DNA from: Caulobacter sp. CCUG 60055 | Lineage (GTDB): Bacteria > Pseudomonadota > Alphaproteobacteria > Caulobacterales > Caulobacteraceae | DNA: 64,000 nt | Assembly: GCF_022750545.1 (NCBI RefSeq) | Contig: NZ_PUIC01000017.1 | Span: 45,302-109,301 of the forward strand | Direction of reading: 5' to 3' | Shown: positions 52,541 to 64,000 of the stretch, in pieces | Layout: every line of letters begins with the position of its first letter | How positions within the stretch are numbered: position 1 is the first letter of the stretch | Notes under the pieces: model-generated | What the model was told of the DNA's origin: nothing | Database searches by the model: none | Seen by the model: the letters and a program-made list of their open reading frames with translations, nothing else | Position numbers and translations under genes: made by a program

Positions 52541-53877
52541 GTTTCGCGGTCGAGGCCAATTGCGACGGCCTGGTCGGGCCGACCCATTCGTACGCCGGCC
52601 TGTCGCCCGGCAACCTGGCCAGCGAGAAGAACGCCGGCGAGGCGTCCAACCCGCGCGCCGCCGTGCTGGAGGGCCTGGCCAAGATGCGGCGGCTGGCCCA
52701 GGCCGGCGTGCCCCAGTTCGTGCTGCCGCCGCACGAGCGGCCGTTCCTGCCGTTCCTGTGGTCGCTGGGCTTCGAGGGCTCGGACGCCGAGGTGCTGGAG
52801 ACCGCCTGGCGGCAGGCGCCGGCCTTCGCGGCCGCGGCCTGCTCGGCCTCGTCGATGTGGGCGGCCAACGCCGCGACGGTGACGCCGTCGGTCGATTCCG
52901 CCGACGGGCGGGTATGGCTCAGTCCGGCCAATCTGGTCTCCAACCTGCACCGCAGCCTGGAGCCGGGCCAGACCGGGGCGATCCTGCGGCGGCTGTTCCC
53001 GGACGAGTCCTATTTCGCCGTGCCGCCGGCGCTGGCCCCGACGGCGCATCTGGCCGACGAGGGCGCGGCCAACCATGTGCGCCTGTGCGCCGCCCATGGC
53101 GAGCCGGGGGTGAACCTGTTCGTCTACGGCCGCGACGCCTGGGAGCGTTGGGACGGCCGGTTCCCGGCCCGGCAGACGCGGGAGGCCTCGCAGGCCCTGG
53201 CGCGCCGCTCGGGCGCTCACGGCGCGGTCTTCGTCCGGCAGGCCAAGGCCGCCATCGAGGGCGGGGCGTTCCACAACGACGTGGTCTGCGTCGGCACGCG
53301 CGAGTGCCTGCTGTATCACGAGCAGGCCTTCGAGGACGTCGCGGCGATGCAGGCGGCGGTGCGCGCCGCCGCCGAGGGGCTGTTCGAGCCGGCTTTCGTC
53401 GAGATCAAGGCGGCCGACCTGCCGCTGGCCGACGCGGTGTCGTCCTATCTGTTCAACTCCCAGCTCCTGGAGCTGCCGGGCGAGGACCGCCTGGTGCTGC
53501 TGGCCCCGATCGAGACCCAGGAGAATCCCCGCGCCCGCGCGGCCGCCGAGGCCCTGGCCTCGTCGAACGGCCCGATCGGGCGGGTGGAGTATGTCGACGT
53601 GCGCCAGAGCATGCGCAACGGCGGCGGCCCGGCCTGCCTGCGCCTGCGGGTGGTGCTGACGCCGGACGAGCTGGAGGCGGCCAACCAGGCCCAGCGGCTT
53701 GACGCGGTGCTGCACGGCAGACTGGAGGACTGGGCTCGCCGTCGCTATCGCGACCGGCTGCCGCCGGCCGACCTCGCCGATCCCGCCCTGCTGGACGAAA
53801 CGCGCGCGGCGCTCGACGAACTGACCCAGATCCTCGACCTGGGCGACGGCTTCTACCCGTTCCAGCGGTTCGACTGA
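52537..53877 (+). CDS. astB: N-succinylarginine dihydrolase
   Basis: The 446-residue protein begins [29 protein letters not shown] and contains [11 protein letters not shown] (catalytic His) and [12 protein letters not shown] (catalytic Cys), the AstB active-site pair. It converts succinylarginine to succinylornithine, ammonia and CO2. Last gene of the operon; it ends 3 bases before the convergent phhA. Confidence 0.96.
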   Translation: [446 protein letters not shown]

Positions 53878-53880
53878 GGT

Positions 53881-54756
53881 TTAGGCTCCCGCCAGCCGCC
53901 CCCCGGCGTTGGCGTAGGCCTGGGTTCCCCGCGTGGCGACGCGGTCGTCGGCTTCGACCGCTTCGATCGGAATGTCGGCGGCCGTCGCCAGGCGGTCGTA
54001 GATCGGTCCGAAGTCGCGCAGGGTGACGTCGAGCAGGGTCTGCAGCGACGGGATGACGAAATAGACCTGCTGGAAGTCGTCGATGCGGTAGGGGGTGCGC
54101 ATCACCCGCTCAAGCTCGAAGCCCAGGCGGTTGGGCGAGGGATCGTCGAGGGCGAAGATCGACTCGGTCTTGGACGACACGATGCCGGCCCCGTAGATGC
54201 GCAGGCCCTCGGGCGTGTCCATCAGGCCGAACTCGACCGTGTACCAGTAGAGCCGCGCGAGGTTGTGCAGGCGGCCCAGGCTGAGGGCCCGCTGGCCGCC
54301 CTTGCCGTAGGCCTCCATGTAGTCGGCGAACACCGGGTCGGTCAGCATCGGCACATGGCCGAAGACGTCGTGGAAGACGTCCGGCTCCTGCAGGTAGTCG
54401 AGCTGGTCGGGCCGGCGGATGAACTGGCCGGCGGGGAAGCGCCGATTGGCCAGGTGGTCGAAGAAGACGTCGTCCGGCACCAGGCCGGGCACGGCGACCA
54501 CGCGCCAGCCGGTCAGCCGCACCAGCTCTTCGTTGATGCGTTCGAAATCGGGGATGCCGCCCCGGTGCAGGTCCAGGGCGTCGAGGCCTTTGAGGAACGG
54601 GTCGCAGGCCCGGCCCGGCAACAGGGCGGTCTGCCGCTCGTACAGCGTCATCCAGACCCGGTGCTCGTCGGCGGAATAGCCGTTCCAGTCCTGGTCGATC
54701 GTCCAGTCGGGCCTCGCGCCGGGAGGCGGGCCGCCGATAAAACCGTCTGCGCTCAT
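53881..54756 (-). CDS. phhA: Phenylalanine 4-monooxygenase
   Basis: The 291-residue protein has iron ligands in PDVFHDVFGHVPML (two His) and YWYTVEFGL (Glu), the aromatic amino acid hydroxylase set, and is in the range of bacterial single-domain enzymes. It makes tyrosine from phenylalanine with a pterin cofactor. Its place next to the ast operon fits an amino-acid catabolic neighbourhood, though the genes are convergent. Confidence 0.95.
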   Translation of the reverse strand: MSADGFIGGPPPGARPDWTIDQDWNGYSADEHRVWMTLYERQTALLPGRACDPFLKGLDALDLHRGGIPDFERINEELVRLTGWRVVAVPGLVPDDVFFDHLANRRFPAGQFIRRPDQLDYLQEPDVFHDVFGHVPMLTDPVFADYMEAYGKGGQRALSLGRLHNLARLYWYTVEFGLMDTPEGLRIYGAGIVSSKTESIFALDDPSPNRLGFELERVMRTPYRIDDFQQVYFVIPSLQTLLDVTLRDFGPIYDRLATAADIPIEAVEADDRVATRGTQAYANAGGRLAGA

Positions 54757-54892
54757 GGACGAACGATGATCGCGACCGGAGGAAAGTTCCGTTCGATTTT
54801 GGCCCCGAAAACGCGTTTCGCCGGGAAAACGTGCTGCGCGAAGGCGCTATGGCGCAAGGCTTGACGAAAGGGGAGGGGCCGGCGGGCGCCGC

Positions 54893-55222
54893 CTAATGGG
54901 CGATGCGCGGGCGCAGGTGGTAGCAGCCGTTCTGGAACCCGTCGAACAGCAGCGCCGCCTGGGGATGGCCGACCGGCAGGCCCGATTCGTCCGGCACGAG
55001 GTTCTGTTCGGAGACGTAGGCCACGTAGGTGTTCTGATCGTTCTCGGCCAGCAGGTGGTAGAAGGGCTGGTCCTTGCGCGGCCGGATGTCCTCGGGGATC
55101 GAGAGCCACCACTCCTCGGTGTTGGCGAACTCGGGATCGACGTCGAAGATCACGCCACGGAAAGGGAAAATCCGGTGCTTGACCACTTGGCCGATCGCAA
55201 ACCTGGCGAGCCGAGCGTTCAT
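54893..55222 (-). CDS. hspQ: Heat shock protein HspQ
   Basis: The 109-residue protein contains FAIGQVVKHRIFPFRGVIFDVDPEF and WWLSIPEDIRPRKDQPFYHLLAEN, the HspQ pattern; HspQ binds hemimethylated DNA in older literature and acts as a specificity factor for Lon protease. Length is typical. The 136-base gap to phhA shows nothing further. It is divergent from ppx/gppA by 160 bases. Confidence 0.93.
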   Translation of the reverse strand: MNARLARFAIGQVVKHRIFPFRGVIFDVDPEFANTEEWWLSIPEDIRPRKDQPFYHLLAENDQNTYVAYVSEQNLVPDESGLPVGHPQAALLFDGFQNGCYHLRPRIAH

Positions 55223-55382
55223 AATGAACTGATCTTAAATCCAAACCACTGACTGGAAGATGAACGTAAGGGCAAGGCGCGGTTAGGCAAGTCCGCGCCT
55301 TTCGGCCAGGCGACGGCCTTGCTACAGTCGCCGCGAAGCAGGGCGCCTGGGCGAACCGGCCGCGCTCTTAGGATAATGTTTG

Positions 55383-56515
55383 ATGTCTGAGGCGCGCATG
55401 CCGCCGGACGGTCGAATCAACGACCGCGAGCGGTTCCAGGACGGCCGCAGCGGCTCGGGGGAGCCGCCTTGCTTCGCCGCGCTCGACCTGGGCACCAACA
55501 ATTGCCGGCTGCTGGTCGCCACGCCGACCCCCGGCGGCTTCAGGGTGGTCGAGGCCTATTCGCGGATCGTGCGCCTGGGCGAGGGGCTGTCGCAGAGCGG
55601 CCGCCTGCATCCGGACGCCATGGATCGGGCCATGGCCGCCCTGCGGGTGTGCGCCGACAAGGTTCGCCGTCGCAAGGCGGTGCGGGTGCGGGCCATCGCC
55701 ACCCAGGCCTGCCGTTCGGCCGCCAACGGGCCGCAGTTCGTCGAGCGCGTCCGCGTCGAGACGGGGCTCAACCTCCAGATCATCAGCCCGCGCGAGGAGG
55801 CCCAGCTTTCCGTGGCCGGCTGCCTCAACCTGCTGGACCGACGCGAAAGCGCCGCCCTGGTGGTGGACGTCGGCGGCGGCTCGACCGAGCTGTCCTGGGT
55901 GGACCTGACCGGGCCCGAACTCGACGTCCAGGCCCGCCAGTTCGCCGCCCATCGGCTGCCGATCAAGGCTTGGCTGTCGATCCCGATCGGGGTGGTGACC
56001 CTGGCCGAGCTGTACCCCGAGACCGAGCCGGGCAGCCGCGCCTGGTTCCGGGCCATGGTCGACGAGGTCAAGGGGCGCATCGCCGCCTTCCCCCACGCCG
56101 AGCCGATGCGGGCCATCTTCGAGGCGGGGCGCGCCCATCTGGTCGGCACCTCGGGCGCGATCACCAGCCTGGCCGGCCTGCACCTGGGCCTGCGGCGCTA
56201 TGACCGCAACCGGGTCGACGGCCTGTGGCTGAGCGACGCCGACTGCGAGGCCGCGGCCGAGCGGCTGCTGAACCTTGACGTGACCGAGCGGGCCGCCCAG
56301 CCCTGCATCGGGCCGGACCGCGCCGACCTGGTGCTCGCCGGCGCGGCCATTCTCCAGGCGGTGCAGGAGCTGTGGCCGTGCGATCGCGTGCGCGTCGCCG
56401 ACCGGGGCCTGCGCGAAGGGCTGCTGTTGTCGCTGATGTCGGAACGGAATCGCCGTAGACCCCGCCGTCGCCGCCGCGGCGGGCGCGGCGCCCCCCTCGC
56501 CATGGCCGCCAGCGC

Positions 56516-56519
<4 letters not shown>
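55383..56519 (+). CDS. Ppx/GppA phosphatase family protein
   Basis: The 378-residue protein has the actin-like phosphate loops: [16 protein letters not shown], then [13 protein letters not shown] and [12 protein letters not shown], typical of exopolyphosphatase/guanosine pentaphosphatase. It may degrade polyphosphate or pppGpp; the family cannot be split from sequence alone. The Arg-rich C-terminus ([13 protein letters not shown]) is unusual and could bind nucleic acid or polyphosphate. ATG at 55383 preferred; a TTG precedes it. It overlaps rlmE by 4 bases. Confidence 0.88.
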
Positions 56520-58832
<2,313 letters not shown>

Positions 58833-58851
58833 GGAAGGCTAGGGATTTCGG

Positions 58852-60165
58852 ATGCGTGACGGCGGCCGGCTAGCGGCGGCGATCGACGTTCTCGAGGATA
58901 TCGAGACCCGCCACAAGCCGGCCAAGCTTGCGCTCAAGTCCTGGGGCGAGGCCAGTCGCTTCGCCGGCTCCAAGGACCGCGCCTGGGTCTCCGGCCTGGT
59001 GCTGGATGCGCTGCGCCGCAAGCGCTCGCTCGGCTGGCGCATGGGGGAGGACAGCGCCCGCGCCGTCGCGCTCGGCGCGCTGCGCTTCGCCTGGAAATGG
59101 CCGGTGGATCGCATCGCCGAGGCCGCCGGCGAAGAGCCGCACGGCCCCGGCGCCCTGACCGAGGCCGAACAGACGGCGCTGTCGGCTGATCGTGGCCTGG
59201 ACGAGGCCTCGCCCGCCGTCGCCGGCGACTATCCCGACTGGCTCGACGCCTCCCTGGCCCGCGTGTTCGGCGACGAGCGGGGCGAGGAGGGGGCGGCCCT
59301 GTCGGCGCGGGCGCCGGTCGACCTGCGCATCAACACCCTCAAGACCGATCCTGAGCGCGGGCTGAAGGCCCTCGCGCCGCTGCACGCCCAGGCCGGCGGC
59401 GTGCTGGCGACCGCCGCCCGCATTCCCGCGCCCGAGCCCAGCGAACGCGCCGGCGCGGTCGAGACCATTCCCGCCTTCTCCAAGGGCTGGTTCGAGGTCC
59501 AGGACCTCGGCTCGCAGATCGCCGCCTCGGCGGCCGGCGACATCAAGGGCAAGCAGGTGCTCGACCTGTGCGCCGGCGGCGGCGGCAAGACCCTGGCCAT
59601 GGCGGCGGCGATGGCCAACACCGGCCAGATCTTCGCCTACGACGCCGACGCCCGCCGTCTGGCCGACACCATCCGCCGCGGACAGCGGGCGGGCGTCCGC
59701 AACCTGCAGATCCGCTCGCCGGTCGAGAAGGACCCGCTGCGCGGCCTGGCCGCCAGAATGGACCTGACCTTCGTCGACGCGCCCTGCACCGGCTCGGGCA
59801 CCTGGCGGCGCCAGCCCGACGCCAAATGGCGCCTGACGCCCCAGCAGCTCGAGCGGCGCATGGCCGAACAGGACGGCGTGCTCGATCAGGCCGCGACCTT
59901 CGCCAAGCCGGGCGGCCGCATCGTCTATGTCACCTGCTCGCTGCTGGCCGAGGAGAACGAGGACCGCCTCGACGCCTTCCTGGCCCGCAACGCCGCCTTC
60001 GTCCGCCGCGACGCCCTGGAGGCGATCGCCGCTTCCGGCCTTGCGACGGCCGACGGTCTTTCCCAGCTTGCCGCCTTCCGCACGGCGGACGGCGCCCTAC
60101 GTCTCACCCCCCGCCGCGCCGGGACCGACGGCTTCTTCGTCGCCGTCCTGGAGCGCGCCGCCTGA
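58852..60165 (+). CDS. RsmB-family RNA (cytosine-5) methyltransferase
   Basis: The 437-residue protein has an N-terminal NusB-like helical part followed by the SAM-dependent core: [18 protein letters not shown], the catalytic motif [19 protein letters not shown], and [16 protein letters not shown] with the second catalytic Cys. RsmB methylates C967 of 16S rRNA; paralogues target other RNAs, so I leave the symbol blank. Encoded between guaB and guaA, 14 bases before guaA. Confidence 0.9.
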   Translation: MRDGGRLAAAIDVLEDIETRHKPAKLALKSWGEASRFAGSKDRAWVSGLVLDALRRKRSLGWRMGEDSARAVALGALRFAWKWPVDRIAEAAGEEPHGPGALTEAEQTALSADRGLDEASPAVAGDYPDWLDASLARVFGDERGEEGAALSARAPVDLRINTLKTDPERGLKALAPLHAQAGGVLATAARIPAPEPSERAGAVETIPAFSKGWFEVQDLGSQIAASAAGDIKGKQVLDLCAGGGGKTLAMAAAMANTGQIFAYDADARRLADTIRRGQRAGVRNLQIRSPVEKDPLRGLAARMDLTFVDAPCTGSGTWRRQPDAKWRLTPQQLERRMAEQDGVLDQAATFAKPGGRIVYVTCSLLAEENEDRLDAFLARNAAFVRRDALEAIAASGLATADGLSQLAAFRTADGALRLTPRRAGTDGFFVAVLERAA

Positions 60166-60179
60166 CCGCGAGGACCCGC

Positions 60180-61742
60180 ATGACCGCCGAACCCAATCAC
60201 CAACGCGTCCTCATCGTCGATTTCGGCAGCCAGGTGACCCAGCTGATCGCCCGCCGGGTGCGCGAGAGCGGCGTCTATTGCGAGATCCACCCCTACGACA
60301 AGGTCGAGGCCATCCTCGACGATTTCGCGCCGGCGGCGGTGATCCTGTCGGGCGGCCCGGCCAGCACCACCGAGGACGAGAGCCCGCGCGCCACGCCGCG
60401 TCTGTTCGATCTGGGCGTGCCTGTGCTGGGCGTCTGCTATGGCGAACAGCTGATCTGCGCCCAACTGGGCGGCAAGGTCGAGGGCGGCCATCACCGCGAA
60501 TTCGGCCGGGCCGAGATCGTCATCACCAGGGACAGCCCGCTGTTCGCCGGCATCGGCGCCGTCGATCACCGCGAGACGGTGTGGATGAGCCACGGCGACC
60601 GCGTCGTAGCCATTCCGGACGGCTTCGAGGTGATCGCCACCTCGACCGGCGCGCCGTTCGCCGCCATCGCCGACGAGGCGCGCAAGATCTATGGCGTGCA
60701 GTTCCACCCGGAGGTGGCGCATACCCCGCGCGGCGCCCAACTGCTCAAGAACTTCACCCATGGCGTCGCCGGCCTGACCGGCGACTGGACCATGGCCGCC
60801 TTCCGTCAGGAAATGGTCCAGCGCATCCGCGATCAGGTCGGCCAGGGCAAGGTGATCTGCGGCCTGTCCGGCGGCGTCGATTCTTCAGTGGCGGCGGTGC
60901 TGATCCACGAAGCCATCGGCGACCAGCTGACCTGCGTGTTCGTCGACACCGGCCTGCTGCGCCAGAACGAGGCCGAGCAGGTGGTCAGCCTGTTCAAGGA
61001 TCACTACAACATCCCGCTGATCCATGTTGATGCGTCGAAGGAATTCCTCGGCGCCCTGGCCGGCGTCTCCGATCCCGAGACCAAGCGCAAGACTATCGGC
61101 AAGCTGTTCATCGACGTGTTCGACCGCGAGGCGGCCAAGATCGACGGCGCGACCTTCCTGGCCCAGGGCACGCTCTATCCTGACGTGGTCGAGAGCGTCT
61201 CGGCCCGCGGCGGCCCGTCGGCGGTGATCAAGAGCCACCACAATGTCGGCGGCCTGCCGGACTATATGAAGCTCAAGCTGGTCGAGCCGCTGCGCGAGCT
61301 GTTCAAGGACGAGGTCCGCGCCCTCGGCGTCGAGCTGGGTCTGGCCCCGGCCTTCGTCGGCCGCCACCCGTTCCCCGGGCCGGGCCTGGCCATCCGCATC
61401 CCCGGCGAGATCACCCCGGACAAGGTCGCCACCTTGCAGAAGGCCGACGCCATCTATCTGGAGGAGATTCGCAACGCCGGCCTCTACGACAAGATCTGGC
61501 AGGCCTTCGCCGTGCTGCTGCCGGTCAAGACCGTCGGCGTCATGGGCGACGCCCGCACCTACGAGGACGTCCTGGCCCTGCGCGCGGTCACCTCGACCGA
61601 CGGCATGACCGCCGATTTCTTCGAGTTCCCCTGGGACGTCCTCGGCCGCACCGCCACGCGCATCATCAACGAAGTGCGCGGCGTCAACCGGGTGGTCTAC
61701 GACGTCACCTCCAAGCCCCCCGGCACCATCGAGTGGGAATGA
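60180..61742 (+). CDS. guaA: GMP synthase (glutamine-hydrolysing)
   Basis: The 520-residue enzyme has the class I glutaminase Cys in GVCYGEQL (about residue 87), His in FHPEVAHTP, the PP-loop [11 protein letters not shown] for ATP, and the C-terminal domain ending [10 protein letters not shown]. It aminates XMP to GMP. ATG at 60180 with AGGA upstream. A P4-type integrase begins 292 bases after its stop; the guaA 3' end is a known integration hotspot. Confidence 0.98.
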   Translation: MTAEPNHQRVLIVDFGSQVTQLIARRVRESGVYCEIHPYDKVEAILDDFAPAAVILSGGPASTTEDESPRATPRLFDLGVPVLGVCYGEQLICAQLGGKVEGGHHREFGRAEIVITRDSPLFAGIGAVDHRETVWMSHGDRVVAIPDGFEVIATSTGAPFAAIADEARKIYGVQFHPEVAHTPRGAQLLKNFTHGVAGLTGDWTMAAFRQEMVQRIRDQVGQGKVICGLSGGVDSSVAAVLIHEAIGDQLTCVFVDTGLLRQNEAEQVVSLFKDHYNIPLIHVDASKEFLGALAGVSDPETKRKTIGKLFIDVFDREAAKIDGATFLAQGTLYPDVVESVSARGGPSAVIKSHHNVGGLPDYMKLKLVEPLRELFKDEVRALGVELGLAPAFVGRHPFPGPGLAIRIPGEITPDKVATLQKADAIYLEEIRNAGLYDKIWQAFAVLLPVKTVGVMGDARTYEDVLALRAVTSTDGMTADFFEFPWDVLGRTATRIINEVRGVNRVVYDVTSKPPGTIEWE

Positions 61743-62034
61743 TTCGGGGCCATTTTTGGCTATCGCGATCAATCGGCAAAGCTCCATCAAAGCATTGAAA
61801 TAAAAAGATTATCTCACGTTATCTATCGAGGTCAATCGCGGAGCAGCGGTTGGCCCTGGCGTCATGCGTGACGGTATCCGGCAAACTTGCACTTGGCCCA
61901 ATCCAGCGATACCGTCAGAGGTATTGAAGCCAGTGACGGTATTTTTTCCGCACTAAGCCATTGTAAATCAAGCGATAATGTCGGCGAAAATGGCCGAAAA
62001 TCGCCTGACGGTATTTTGCGTAGAGGAGGTCGGT
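61743..62034. other. Guanine-synthase/island junction with four TGACGGTAT repeats
   Basis: TGACGGTAT occurs at 61869-61877, 61934-61942 and 62006-62014, and inverted (ATACCGTCA) at 61909-61917. Two plus-strand copies continue into TTTT. Spacing is uneven. The DNA is more A/T-rich than guaA. The repeats are candidates for arm-type integrase or excisionase binding sites at the element's end. The exact attachment core was not identified. Confidence 0.6.
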
Positions 62035-63291
62035 ATGCTCACCGATGTTGCCCTTAAGAACCTGAAACCACGCGAAAAAGCATACAAGGTCACTGACCGT
62101 GACGGCCTTTATGTTCAGGTCTCAACCTCCGGGACGCTGACGTTTCGGCTGGACTACCGGCTGCATGGGCGACGCGAGACGCTGACGCTGGGGAAGTACG
62201 GTCCCTCCGGTTTGTCCCTGGCTCGAGCCCGTGAAGCAACGATCGACGCTAAACGTGCAGTCTTCGAAGGCAGGTCCCCGGCCCAGGAAAAGCAACGCGA
62301 CAAACGCCGGATCAAGGAGGCTAAGAGCTTCGGCGAGTTTGGTGAGCGCTGGTTGGTGAAGGCGCCGATGGCCGACAGCACCCGCGCGATGCGGCGTTCG
62401 ATCTTCGAACGAGAGCTTCTGCCAGTCTGGAAGAATCGGCTGCTGACAGAGATCACGCCGGATGACCTACGCGCCCACTGCGGTAAGATCGTTGATCGCG
62501 GCGCTCCGGCGACTGCGATCCATGTCCGCGACATCCTCAAGCAGATCTACGGGTTTGCGATCTTGCACGGCGAGAAGGTCGCCAATCCGGCCGACGATGT
62601 CGGCCCCGCCTCGATCGCGACGTTCGTTCCAAAGGACCGGTCGCTGTCGCCGACGGAAATTCGCGTGATGCTCAAGCAGCTCGACCATGTGGCGACGCTG
62701 CCAACGATCCGACTCGGGATGCGCCTCTTCCTGCTGACGATGGTGCGTAAGAGCGAGCTGCAGGATGCGGTCTGGGACGAGGTCGACTTCGAGAACGCCG
62801 TGTGGACGATCCCCAAGGAGCGCATGAAGCGATCCAAGGCGCATAACGTCTATCTCTCGCAGCAATGCCTCGACATCATGATCGCGTTGAAGACCTGCGC
62901 GGGCAACTCGCGCTACCTTCTGCCGTCTCGGTATGATGCGGATGCGCCAATGTCCCGGGCGACCTTCAACCGCGTCACCTATGCTGTCGTGGAGCGCGCG
63001 CAGAAGGAAGGCTTACCGCTGGAGCCGTTCACGGTACATGACTTGCGCCGGACCGGATCGACCCTGCTCAACGAACTGGGGTTCAACAGCGACTGGATCG
63101 AAAAGTGCCTGGCCCATGAAGACGGGCGGTCCTCGCGCGGCGTCTACAACAAGGCGGAGTACGAGCATCAGCGGCGGCATATGATGCAGGAATGGTCTGA
63201 TATTATCGATGCCTGGGTGGCGGGGCAGAAGCGCGTGCCGGTCCTGATTCCGCCCTCGATGCCTATGCTCGCGCCTGATCCGGCGCTTTGA
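62035..63291 (+). CDS. P4-type tyrosine recombinase (integrase)
   Basis: The 418-residue protein has an N-terminal DUF4102-type arm-binding domain (MLTDVALKNLKPREKAYKVT), a core-binding region, and the catalytic set Arg238 in LTMVRKSEL, His335/Arg338 in VHDLRRTG, His361 in LAHEDG and Tyr371 in GVYNKAEY. The Arg/His/Tyr layout is intact, so it is probably active. The ATG at 62035 has a perfect AGGAGGT; the open frame to 61978 is rejected. It sits downstream of guaA with direct repeats, as the first gene of an integrated element. Confidence 0.93.
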   Translation: MLTDVALKNLKPREKAYKVTDRDGLYVQVSTSGTLTFRLDYRLHGRRETLTLGKYGPSGLSLARAREATIDAKRAVFEGRSPAQEKQRDKRRIKEAKSFGEFGERWLVKAPMADSTRAMRRSIFERELLPVWKNRLLTEITPDDLRAHCGKIVDRGAPATAIHVRDILKQIYGFAILHGEKVANPADDVGPASIATFVPKDRSLSPTEIRVMLKQLDHVATLPTIRLGMRLFLLTMVRKSELQDAVWDEVDFENAVWTIPKERMKRSKAHNVYLSQQCLDIMIALKTCAGNSRYLLPSRYDADAPMSRATFNRVTYAVVERAQKEGLPLEPFTVHDLRRTGSTLLNELGFNSDWIEKCLAHEDGRSSRGVYNKAEYEHQRRHMMQEWSDIIDAWVAGQKRVPVLIPPSMPMLAPDPAL

Positions 63292-63553
63292 CGGGACGCG
63301 CCTTGCGCTTGCGCACATCGGGGTGCGGCGCCCGGTCGATTGGCGATCGCCGGGCTGTCGCCAGGCGCTCGGTCAGCCAGGCTTCGACCTCGGCCAGATC
63401 CCACACCACACAGCGCGGGGTGAGCGCAAAACGACGAGGGAATTCGCCGCGTTGTTCCATCTCATAGATGGTGGTGTCGGCCAGCGGTACGATCTGCCGA
63501 AGCTCATGGCGGCGGATCATCCGCTTTTTGAGGGCCTCAGATTTCGTCGACAT
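63263..63553 (-). CDS. AlpA-family transcriptional regulator
   Basis: The 96-residue protein has a MerR-like helix-turn-helix, KRMIRRHELRQIVPLADTTIYEMEQRGEFPRRFAL, and VVWDLAEVEAWLTERLA, the AlpA pattern. AlpA-type regulators activate the integrase or excision functions of P4-like elements. It is convergent with the integrase, overlapping by 29 bases. Upstream, 63554-63724 shows no clear gene. Confidence 0.85.
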   Translation of the reverse strand: MSTKSEALKKRMIRRHELRQIVPLADTTIYEMEQRGEFPRRFALTPRCVVWDLAEVEAWLTERLATARRSPIDRAPHPDVRKRKARPVKAPDQARA

Positions 63554-63724
63554 AACTCTACTCCAACGAGATTAGCGTCTGATGCCGATTGGAGCCGATA
63601 GACCCGACATGAAAAGAGCGAACGCACCGGCGTAGGGCTCGCGGCGGCGATGGCGTACAAATCGGCGGGTCCACGGCCGAATGGATCGCGGCCGCAGGGG
63701 AAAATATTCGCATTGACCTTAGGG

Positions 63725-64000
63725 TCAGGCACCTAAACCGCACGCCTGACGTAGCGCAGCGCGGCGCGCTTTGACCTCAAGGCGAAACGGATGGGTGCCG
63801 CAGTCAATATTCAGTGGGGGGTTGAGAATAGCGATGACGTCCGTCTCGAATTCCCATGGACGCTCAGCGGTAGCGAAAGTCACGCCACATGCGCTCTCAA
63901 TCCAGCGTGAAAGCGGCACTTCAGAAGCAAGCCGAGAACGGTCCGATCCACGTCGCGGTTCAAGTCCCAGGCTTCCCGTCATGTGAATCGGCGTGGAAAA
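63725..64000 (-). CDS. C-terminal part of an unidentified protein (runs off window end)
   Basis: The frame is open from the stop at 63725 to the window edge, 91 residues. Its end, LSRWIESACGVTF, FETDVIAILNPPLNIDCGTHPF and LEVKARRAALRQACG, resembles the C-terminus of GIY-YIG nuclease family proteins, where a DPPLN-like motif occurs. The N-terminal catalytic part would lie outside the window, so this is tentative. It may be element cargo. Confidence 0.4.
   Translation of the reverse strand, partial: FSTPIHMTGSLGLEPRRGSDRSRLASEVPLSRWIESACGVTFATAERPWEFETDVIAILNPPLNIDCGTHPFRLEVKARRAALRQACGLGA

Noticed and set aside
61869..62014. Repeated TGACGGTAT as a CRISPR array
   Set aside because: Copies are 9 bases, unevenly spaced and one is inverted; no cas gene nearby.
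63517..63743. Two short overlapping minus-strand frames upstream of the AlpA-like gene
   Set aside because: No ribosome-binding site or conserved sequence; likely spurious.

Overview
The window is high-GC, densely coded DNA from an alphaproteobacterium of the Caulobacteraceae (Caulobacter or a close relative such as Phenylobacterium). The main evidence is a flagellin locus with several short flagellins beside flbT, flaF, a TPR glycosyltransferase (flmG-like), a PseH-type acetyltransferase (flmH-like) and a FlaEY-like protein, with ssb, gyrA, coaD, peptidyl-prolyl isomerases, queA and tgt downstream. Typical sigma-54 (-24/-12) promoters with palindromic upstream sites precede two flagellin genes.

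Layout. 1-8 kb: housekeeping and hypothetical genes, mostly on the minus strand (partial NUDIX protein, lipoproteins, tyrosine phosphatase-like protein, YfbR-like HD protein, MoxR ATPase, a very acidic protein) and a plus-strand universal stress protein. 8-17 kb: the flagellin cluster. 18-32 kb: ssb, type II NADH dehydrogenase, EamA transporter, Cu/Zn SOD, gyrA, coaD, two tandem exported cyclophilins, small stress and catabolic genes, a cytoplasmic cyclophilin, queA-tgt and tRNA-Lys(TTT). 32-40 kb: a zinc-metallopeptidase-like protein, the sulfate ABC transporter cysTWA, and a TadE/TadG-like pair. 39-42.5 kb: the three-gene unit ATP-grasp / alpha-E / transglutaminase. 42.7-48.7 kb: tamA-tamB. 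48.8-55.2 kb: an M20 hydrolase coupled to astA-astD-astB, then phhA and hspQ. 55.4-61.7 kb: ppx/gppA, rlmE, guaB, rsmB-like, guaA. 61.7-64 kb: the start of an integrated element, with a P4-type integrase immediately after guaA, an AlpA-like regulator and the tail of another gene running off the window.

How the genes work together. The flagellin cluster combines structural genes (three flagellins), post-transcriptional control (FlbT/FlaF), glycosylation (FlmG/FlmH) and a large FlaEY-like protein. The cysTWA, ast and tamAB groups are tight, translationally coupled operons; two of them (cysW, tamB) begin at TTG codons overlapping the upstream stop. guaB, rsmB-like and guaA are closely spaced and probably co-transcribed.

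Most of the window is ordinary core genome. The best candidates for a second look are the matched regulatory layout of the flagellin promoters, the loss of two of three zinc-ligand cysteines in Tgt, the non-canonical quinolone-pocket residue in GyrA, the M20 hydrolase leading the ast operon, and the island edge at guaA with four TGACGGTAT repeats. Coordinates and start choices were worked out by hand; family names are from pattern recognition, without database searches.
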